A DNA stretch of 64,000 nucleotides from Neisseriaceae bacterium PsAf. Lineage in GTDB: Bacteria; Pseudomonadota; Gammaproteobacteria; Burkholderiales; Neisseriaceae. Below the pieces are notes generated by a model. That model was given only the letters and a program-made list of their open reading frames with translations, was not told the DNA's origin and searched no databases. The stretch covers positions 62,001-126,000 of the forward strand of contig WNLJ01000015.1 of assembly GCA_017114885.1 (NCBI GenBank), read 5' to 3'. The stretch's first letter is position 1, and each line of letters starts with the position of its first letter. Shown here one piece after another: positions 58,998 to 64,000 of this stretch. The position numbers were made by a program, and so were the translations under genes.

Positions 58998-60686
58998 TTA
59001 TCGAAAACTATCTGCAGTGGCTCTTTGCCATAATTGGTGATAATAAATTTTATTATCAGCAATTTTTTTATCTTGCTTTTGTAATAATTCGTCTTCTTGC
59101 AAAAAAGTATTTTCATGAAAAAGTGTAATGATTTGGTTGCTGGTTTTTCGAACAGCAATTTGTCTAGGATTAATTTCAGAAGCTGAGGTTAGCCCTGCCG
59201 CTGCAATCATTTCCGCAAAGCCATTCAATGTATTTTTATGAAAATGAAAAACTCTATTAGATTTTTCATCCACATTGAGTGCTTTTTGTCTTTTAGGATC
59301 TTGAGTTGCAACACCTGTAGGACACTTATTATTATGACAACTTAATGATTGGATACAACCAATAGAAAACATAAACCCTCTAGCGGAGTTCGCCCAATCT
59401 GCACCAAAGGCTAAAACTTTAGCAATGTCAAAAGCAGATATAATTTTACCACTGGCTCCTATTTTTATCTTTGAACGAATCCCAGTGCCTACCAATACAT
59501 TATGTACAAATAAAAGACCATCTCTTAGCGGAGTACCCAAATTATCAGCAAACTCAATTGGCGTTGCACCGGTACCCCCTTCCGCTCCATCTACTACAAT
59601 AAAATCAGGATATACATTTCTCTTTAGCATTGCTTTAACAACATTCATAAACTCAATGGGATTTCCAATACAAAGTTTAAACCCAACAGGCTTGCCTTGA
59701 GATAATTCTCTTAACTCTTGTATAAAATCAATCAATTCATACGGTGTAGAAAATTTTGTATGGTAAGGTGGTGAAATACAATCTTGCTCACGACTAATGC
59801 CTCTCACCTGTGCAATTTCCTCACTAATTTTTTCCTTAGGTAAAATCCCTCCATGAGCAGGTTTTGCCCCCTGACTAATTTTAATTTCTATCATTTTCAC
59901 ATTCGGTAAAACAGCCTGTTGTGCAAACTTATTGGCATCAAAATTACCAGACTCATCGCGACAACCAAAATAACCACTACCAATCTCCCAAACTAAATCA
60001 CCACCATACTCGAGATGATAAGGACTAATACTGCCCTCTCCTGTGTCATGATAAAATCCACCCATTTTGGCACCTTTGTTTAGTGCTCTAATGGCGTTAG
60101 CACTTAAACTACCAAAACTCATAGCTGAAATATTTAAAATAGAAGCAGTGTAAGGTTGCTTACATGCTTCGTTTCCTATGGTAATTTTCAACTCCTCTAT
60201 GTTCATTTTTGGGGCTGGTGCTATAGAGTGCATTAAAAAATCATGATCAGTACGATAAACATTGACCAAAGTACCAAAAGGATGATCTGCGTTCAAATTC
60301 TTGGCCCGCTTGTATACCAAATCACGTTGAATTTTAGAAAATGGGACTTCATCAGTATCTGACTCTATAAAATATTGCCGAATTGCTTCCCTAATAGCTT
60401 CAAAAAAATAACGAAAGTGACCTATGATAGGATAGTTGTAAAGAATAGCATGTTTGGTTTGTAATACATCATATAATCCCAATAAACTTAATAACAATGC
60501 AGTCACGAATAAAATATTTTGCACTGTTATTGAGAAAAAAACATTTAAAATTGGTAAGTTAATCACGTAAATGATGCAATAAAAAATACATAAAAACCAA
60601 ATACTATATCTTAAAAGAAAGGTTCCTGAAATTTGACTAAAGATAGAATTAGAACGAGATTTAGCAGACATATTTAAACTTATCAT
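58998..60686 (-). CDS. FMN-binding glutamate synthase family protein
   Basis: A 562-residue protein made of two N-terminal membrane segments (IWFLCIFYCIIYVINLPIL and ILFVTALLLSLLGLYDVL) and the glutamate synthase central/FMN domain. Motifs: GEGSISPYHLEYGGDLVWEI, KISQGAKPAHGGILP, VVDGAEGGTGATPIEFADN, and the Fe-S cysteines in SCHNNKCPTGVATQDPKR. It lacks the glutaminase domain of true GltB. Such stand-alone proteins are common but their substrate is not established. Two ATG codons five residues apart (60686 and 60671) are both possible starts. Confidence 0.9.
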   Translation of the reverse strand: MISLNMSAKSRSNSIFSQISGTFLLRYSIWFLCIFYCIIYVINLPILNVFFSITVQNILFVTALLLSLLGLYDVLQTKHAILYNYPIIGHFRYFFEAIREAIRQYFIESDTDEVPFSKIQRDLVYKRAKNLNADHPFGTLVNVYRTDHDFLMHSIAPAPKMNIEELKITIGNEACKQPYTASILNISAMSFGSLSANAIRALNKGAKMGGFYHDTGEGSISPYHLEYGGDLVWEIGSGYFGCRDESGNFDANKFAQQAVLPNVKMIEIKISQGAKPAHGGILPKEKISEEIAQVRGISREQDCISPPYHTKFSTPYELIDFIQELRELSQGKPVGFKLCIGNPIEFMNVVKAMLKRNVYPDFIVVDGAEGGTGATPIEFADNLGTPLRDGLLFVHNVLVGTGIRSKIKIGASGKIISAFDIAKVLAFGADWANSARGFMFSIGCIQSLSCHNNKCPTGVATQDPKRQKALNVDEKSNRVFHFHKNTLNGFAEMIAAAGLTSASEINPRQIAVRKTSNQIITLFHENTFLQEDELLQKQDKKIADNKIYYHQLWQRATADSFR

Positions 60687-60880
60687 TTCTTTATTAATAA
60701 TAGGATATTATAACGCAGAATACCGTCTAAAAAAGTAATTTTATGCAATAAATATTGGACTAAGTAAACAACCAATACTAAAAGTAATAAAAATCAGCAG
60801 TAAAGTTAATAAATTCTTGTGTCCATTTGAATCATAATAAATTATAATAATTCAACTTATTAACTGTTACTTCCTTTTTT

Positions 60881-61393
60881 ATGAAAAAAAGTATTTTAGT
60901 GATATTAATTGTAATTGTTCTATTAGTGACTGTGATTGGGACCAGTGTTTATATCTCTAATCGAGATATAGCAATAGCAAAAAAAAATATCAATAATCAA
61001 AACCAATACAGCCTAGATTTAATTATTAGCAATCAAATCAATGAGGCCGTCAATTTTGCCGATAATAACATTGCTGGCAATCTCGTCCAATCTTTGATGG
61101 AAAATCAATGTCAGCTTAAATTTTATTCAAGAACAGAACCATTGAAATCTAAATATGCCAGCTTTGATATAGAAGGCAAACCTATTCTTGCTAATATCAA
61201 TGATCCATATGCAGATAGTGGTTGTTTGGTCAAAATTACCTATGGACAAGGGACTGTAAATAATTATTCTAATGAAATCAAAGATAAGGTATTGTATTTG
61301 AGTTTTACCAATGGGGGAGACTTCGTCATTATTCCTCAAAAATCCACCTTAGATAAAAGATATTGGCCTGTTAATAAAATTCCTAAAAGTTAA
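60881..61393 (+). CDS. Hypothetical membrane-anchored protein
   Basis: A 170-residue protein with one N-terminal membrane helix (ILVILIVIVLLVTVIGTSVYI) that lacks a clear cleavage site, followed by a soluble part with two Cys (ENQCQLKFYS and SGCLVKITYG). It is not recognised as a family member. The soluble part probably faces the periplasm. The gene converges with the methyltransferase gene, whose stop directly abuts its end. The ribosome site is weak. Confidence 0.65.
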   Translation: MKKSILVILIVIVLLVTVIGTSVYISNRDIAIAKKNINNQNQYSLDLIISNQINEAVNFADNNIAGNLVQSLMENQCQLKFYSRTEPLKSKYASFDIEGKPILANINDPYADSGCLVKITYGQGTVNNYSNEIKDKVLYLSFTNGGDFVIIPQKSTLDKRYWPVNKIPKS

Positions 61394-62338
61394 TTATCGA
61401 TGAGAAATCCACCAACATTGGTGAATTTTTTTATTGCGAAAATCAATTGGAATTGACATATTTGTTTTATTTTCGACCTTATGTTGACCAGTTAATTGAT
61501 CACTTAATTGGAAATTTCTAAAATTATTAGAAAAAATCAAAAGTCCATCTGGATTTAATAATTGCATAGTCTGATTAATTAATCGTTCATGATCTTTTTG
61601 AATATCTAAAGTTTCTAACATTTTTTTGCTATTCGAAAAACTAGGTGGATCCAAAACAATTAAGTCAAATTTCTTATTGTGTTGAATGGCTTCTACAAGA
61701 TACATAAAAACATCTTGTTTCATTAAATGATGTGCATTTAAATCCATTTCATTGAGCATAAAATTTCTACGTGCCCACTCAATATAGGTACTAGATAAAT
61801 CAACAGACTCTGAATAACTAGCTCCTCCTTTTGCTGCGTGCACAGTAAAACTTCCGGTGTAACAAAATAGATTTAAAATTCGTTTACCTTTTGAATGCTC
61901 GCCCACATATAATCTCATGGGTCTATGATCTAAAAAAAGCCCAGTATCTATATACTCTTCTAAATTGACCAAAAAGAAATTTTCACCCTCTCGAACAGCA
62001 TATTCACGTCCCCTATTAGCTTGTTTCTCATATTGAGATTTCCCTTTTTGCTTCGCCCTTCGTTTGAAATGAAAGTTTTTTATAGGATACTGAGTCGCTG
62101 TAGAAACAGCATTTTTAACTCCTGACAACCAAGCTATATACTCATCTTCTGGCATAATCCAACCCGTGTCATACTCTTGAATATGCAGCTCTTGCCCATA
62201 TATATCTATCATAAATGGGAATTGTGGGATATCTCTATCATAAATTCGAAAAGCTTCAAATTGGTTTTTTTCACTCCACTTCCTTAGTGGTTTTAGATTT
62301 TTTTTAATCCGATTGGTAAGAGATTCAAAATAATGCAT
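61394..62338 (-). CDS. Class I SAM methyltransferase, RlmK-type (23S rRNA)
   Basis: A methyltransferase of about 314 residues. The start is the ATG at 62338 (MHYFESLTNRIKKNL), with TAGGAATT upstream; the frame is open for 39 codons more but that part is not conserved. Motif I is ILNLFCYTGSFTVHAAKGGA, preceded by DTGLFLDHRPMR. Motif IV is FDLIVLDPPSFSNSKKM, and the late motif is LIFSNNFRNFQL. This matches the RlmK half of RlmKL (m7G2069 of 23S rRNA), which is a stand-alone protein in several betaproteobacteria. The related RlmI group is less likely. It is divergent from clpB. Confidence 0.88.
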   Translation of the reverse strand: MHYFESLTNRIKKNLKPLRKWSEKNQFEAFRIYDRDIPQFPFMIDIYGQELHIQEYDTGWIMPEDEYIAWLSGVKNAVSTATQYPIKNFHFKRRAKQKGKSQYEKQANRGREYAVREGENFFLVNLEEYIDTGLFLDHRPMRLYVGEHSKGKRILNLFCYTGSFTVHAAKGGASYSESVDLSSTYIEWARRNFMLNEMDLNAHHLMKQDVFMYLVEAIQHNKKFDLIVLDPPSFSNSKKMLETLDIQKDHERLINQTMQLLNPDGLLIFSNNFRNFQLSDQLTGQHKVENKTNMSIPIDFRNKKIHQCWWISHR

Positions 62339-62432
62339 ATTAATTCCTATCAAAAGACTATTGTAATATTCAAGTCTATTAAATATAGTAACATTAATGT
62401 ATTTTGGTTTATAACTTTTATAGGAAATTGTT

Positions 62433-64000
62433 ATGAGAGAAGATAAATTAACCAATAAGTTTCGACAAGCTTTAATGGAGGCTCAAAGTCTTGCTTTATC
62501 GAAAGATAGCGCCTACATTCAAGCCATACATGTTTTACAAGTCTTGTTACAAGACAAAGGCATTGTTAGTTTATTATCTCAAGCGGGCATCAATGTAGTT
62601 CAACTAAAACAAGATACCGAAGCTGCTATTGAACAGCTTCCTAGAGTGACAGGCGGCAATGCTGGTGAGATTTCTATTTCTAGAGAACTAATCAATATCC
62701 TTAATCTAATGGATAAATACGCCACAAAAAATAATGATCGTTTTATTGCAACAGAATTATTTTTCCCTGCTGCTATAGAAGCCAACCAACAAGCCGAACA
62801 ACTTTTACAAAAAAATGGGGCTAATTTAGATAGCGTCAATAAAACTATTAAACAAATAAGGGGGAACCAGCCTGTGGATAATGAAAATGCAGAAGATCAA
62901 AGAGGAGCCTTAAAGAAATATACAATTAATCTGACTCAAAAAGCTAGAGATGGGAAAATAGATCCCGTTATTGGGCGTGATGATGAAATTCGCCGCACTA
63001 TGCAAGTTTTACAAAGAAGAACAAAAAACAATCCTGTTCTAATAGGAGAACCTGGTGTTGGTAAAACAGCAATTGTTAAAGGTCTTGCACAAAGAATTAT
63101 AGATGGGGAAGTTCCTCAAAGCATGCGCAATAAAGAGTTACTAGAGTTAGATTTAGCACAATTAATTGCTGGCGCAAAATATAGAGGTGAATTTGAAGAA
63201 CGTCTAAAAGCAGTATTAAAAGAAATTGAACAATCTGATAATCCACCTATTATTTTTATTGATGAATTACATAATTTGGTAAGTGCAGGTAAGACAGAAG
63301 GAGCCATGGATGCGGGCAATATGCTAAAACCAGCCTTAGCCAGAGGTGATTTGCATATGATTGGTGCCACTACTCTAGATGAATATCGCCAGTATATTGA
63401 AAAAGACCCAGCCCTTGAAAGACGTTTTCAAAAAGTATTGGTACAAGAACCTACCATCGAAGATACTGTGTCTATTTTAAGAGGACTGCAAAAACGCTAT
63501 GAAACACATCATGGTGTTGAGATTACGGACCCTGCCCTAGTCGCTGCTGCTAATTTGTCTAATCGTTATATAACTGATCGCTTTTTGCCGGATAAAGCAA
63601 TTGATTTAATTGATGAAGCTGCTAGTCGTATTAAAATAGAGATTGACTCCAAGCCAGAAGAAATGGATCGCATTGATCGTAAATTAATCCAGCTAGAAAT
63701 GGAAAGAATGCATTTGGCTCAGGAGAATGATGAGGCAAGTAAAAAACGACTTGAAATTATCGACGAAGAAATTGCTGCCCTTAAAAAAGAATATGCTGAT
63801 TTAGAAGAAATATGGCTAGCAGAAAAAGCAGCTTCTGAAGGTGGTGCTAGTCTTAAAAAGAAAATAGAAGAAGTTAATAATCAAATCAACCGTTACACAC
63901 GTGAAGGTAATTTAGAAGAAGCTTCTAAATTAAAATATGGTGAACTACCAGAGTTAACAGCACAACTAGAAGCTGTGGAAAACGATAGCTCTTCTAGTGA
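62433..64000 (+). CDS. clpB: ATP-dependent chaperone ClpB (3' end cut off by window edge)
   Basis: ClpB is the hexameric AAA+ disaggregase that works with DnaK. The 522 visible residues cover the N-terminal Clp domain ([20 protein letters not shown]), the first AAA+ domain with Walker [11 protein letters not shown], Walker [12 protein letters not shown] and the arginine-finger part [10 protein letters not shown], and most of the coiled-coil M domain ([18 protein letters not shown] onward). The second AAA+ domain lies beyond the window. AGGAAATTGTT precedes the ATG. No sigma-32-type promoter was recognised in the 94 bases before it. Confidence 0.96.
   Translation, partial: MREDKLTNKFRQALMEAQSLALSKDSAYIQAIHVLQVLLQDKGIVSLLSQAGINVVQLKQDTEAAIEQLPRVTGGNAGEISISRELINILNLMDKYATKNNDRFIATELFFPAAIEANQQAEQLLQKNGANLDSVNKTIKQIRGNQPVDNENAEDQRGALKKYTINLTQKARDGKIDPVIGRDDEIRRTMQVLQRRTKNNPVLIGEPGVGKTAIVKGLAQRIIDGEVPQSMRNKELLELDLAQLIAGAKYRGEFEERLKAVLKEIEQSDNPPIIFIDELHNLVSAGKTEGAMDAGNMLKPALARGDLHMIGATTLDEYRQYIEKDPALERRFQKVLVQEPTIEDTVSILRGLQKRYETHHGVEITDPALVAAANLSNRYITDRFLPDKAIDLIDEAASRIKIEIDSKPEEMDRIDRKLIQLEMERMHLAQENDEASKKRLEIIDEEIAALKKEYADLEEIWLAEKAASEGGASLKKKIEEVNNQINRYTREGNLEEASKLKYGELPELTAQLEAVENDSSSS

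Noticed and set aside
60687-60880. Possible tiny hydrophobic peptide on the minus strand between two genes
   Set aside because: The open stretch has no start codon and no ribosome site; too little to support.

Overview
The window is strongly AT-rich and almost fully coding. Essential-gene order points to a betaproteobacterium: rpsB-tsf-pyrH-frr-uppS-cdsA-dxr-rseP-bamA, with dxr between cdsA and rseP, is the betaproteobacterial arrangement. The long-type argG and the DUF2157/GDYXXLXY pair fit a low-GC member of the Neisseriales or a relative. Genus cannot be set from the sequence alone. Several accessory genes are decaying, which suggests a host-associated lineage (inference).

Layout. (1) 1-9528, minus strand: translation, phospholipid, isoprenoid and outer-membrane assembly genes (bamA cut by the window edge, rseP, dxr, cdsA, uppS, frr, pyrH, tsf, rpsB), with a terminator after tsf. 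(2) 9768-11282: panC and a small lipase-like hydrolase. (3) 11382-25467: two giant tandem autotransporters, each with a signal peptide, a short Cys-containing module, more than 1000 residues of Ser/Leu/Ala/Pro-rich sequence, a GDSL esterase domain and a C-terminal beta-barrel. (4) 25691-29639: ETF-ubiquinone oxidoreductase, a UPF0016-family exporter preceded by a manganese (yybP-ykoY) riboswitch, and a GlcD-like FAD oxidase. (5) 29702-31310: wrecked ABC-F ATPase. (6) 31576-36585: two META-domain envelope proteins, a DUF2157 membrane protein with a GDYXXLXY partner, and a DUF445 protein. (7) 36599-44502: serC, then a rimP leader with rimP-nusA-infB-rbfA, then an RhlE-like helicase. (8) 44535-48680: DUF1348 protein, an Asn/Gln-rich lipoprotein and argG. 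(9) 48681-51169: gene-poor, with a short membrane ORF and a Sel1-repeat protein. (10) 51170-54603: tauABCD taurine cluster, in which only tauB is intact. (11) 54674-64000: Gal80-like oxidoreductase, OmpA-family lipoprotein, type-B carboxylesterase, Sel1 lipoprotein, FMN glutamate-synthase-like protein, an unknown membrane-anchored protein, an RlmK-type methyltransferase and the 5' part of clpB.

The most distinctive content is the autotransporter pair. One copy carries an internal duplication in which the GDSL catalytic motif has been replaced, together with a 30-bp tandem repeat. Other notable points are the riboswitch with mutually exclusive downstream pairings, a 13-bp tandem repeat that multiplies the ribosome-binding site of a META gene, and a 19-bp tandem duplication that exactly frameshifts tauA. 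Several frameshifts lie in homopolymer runs, so assembly error or slippage should be separated from true decay. No tRNA, rRNA, CRISPR array or insertion sequence was recognised.
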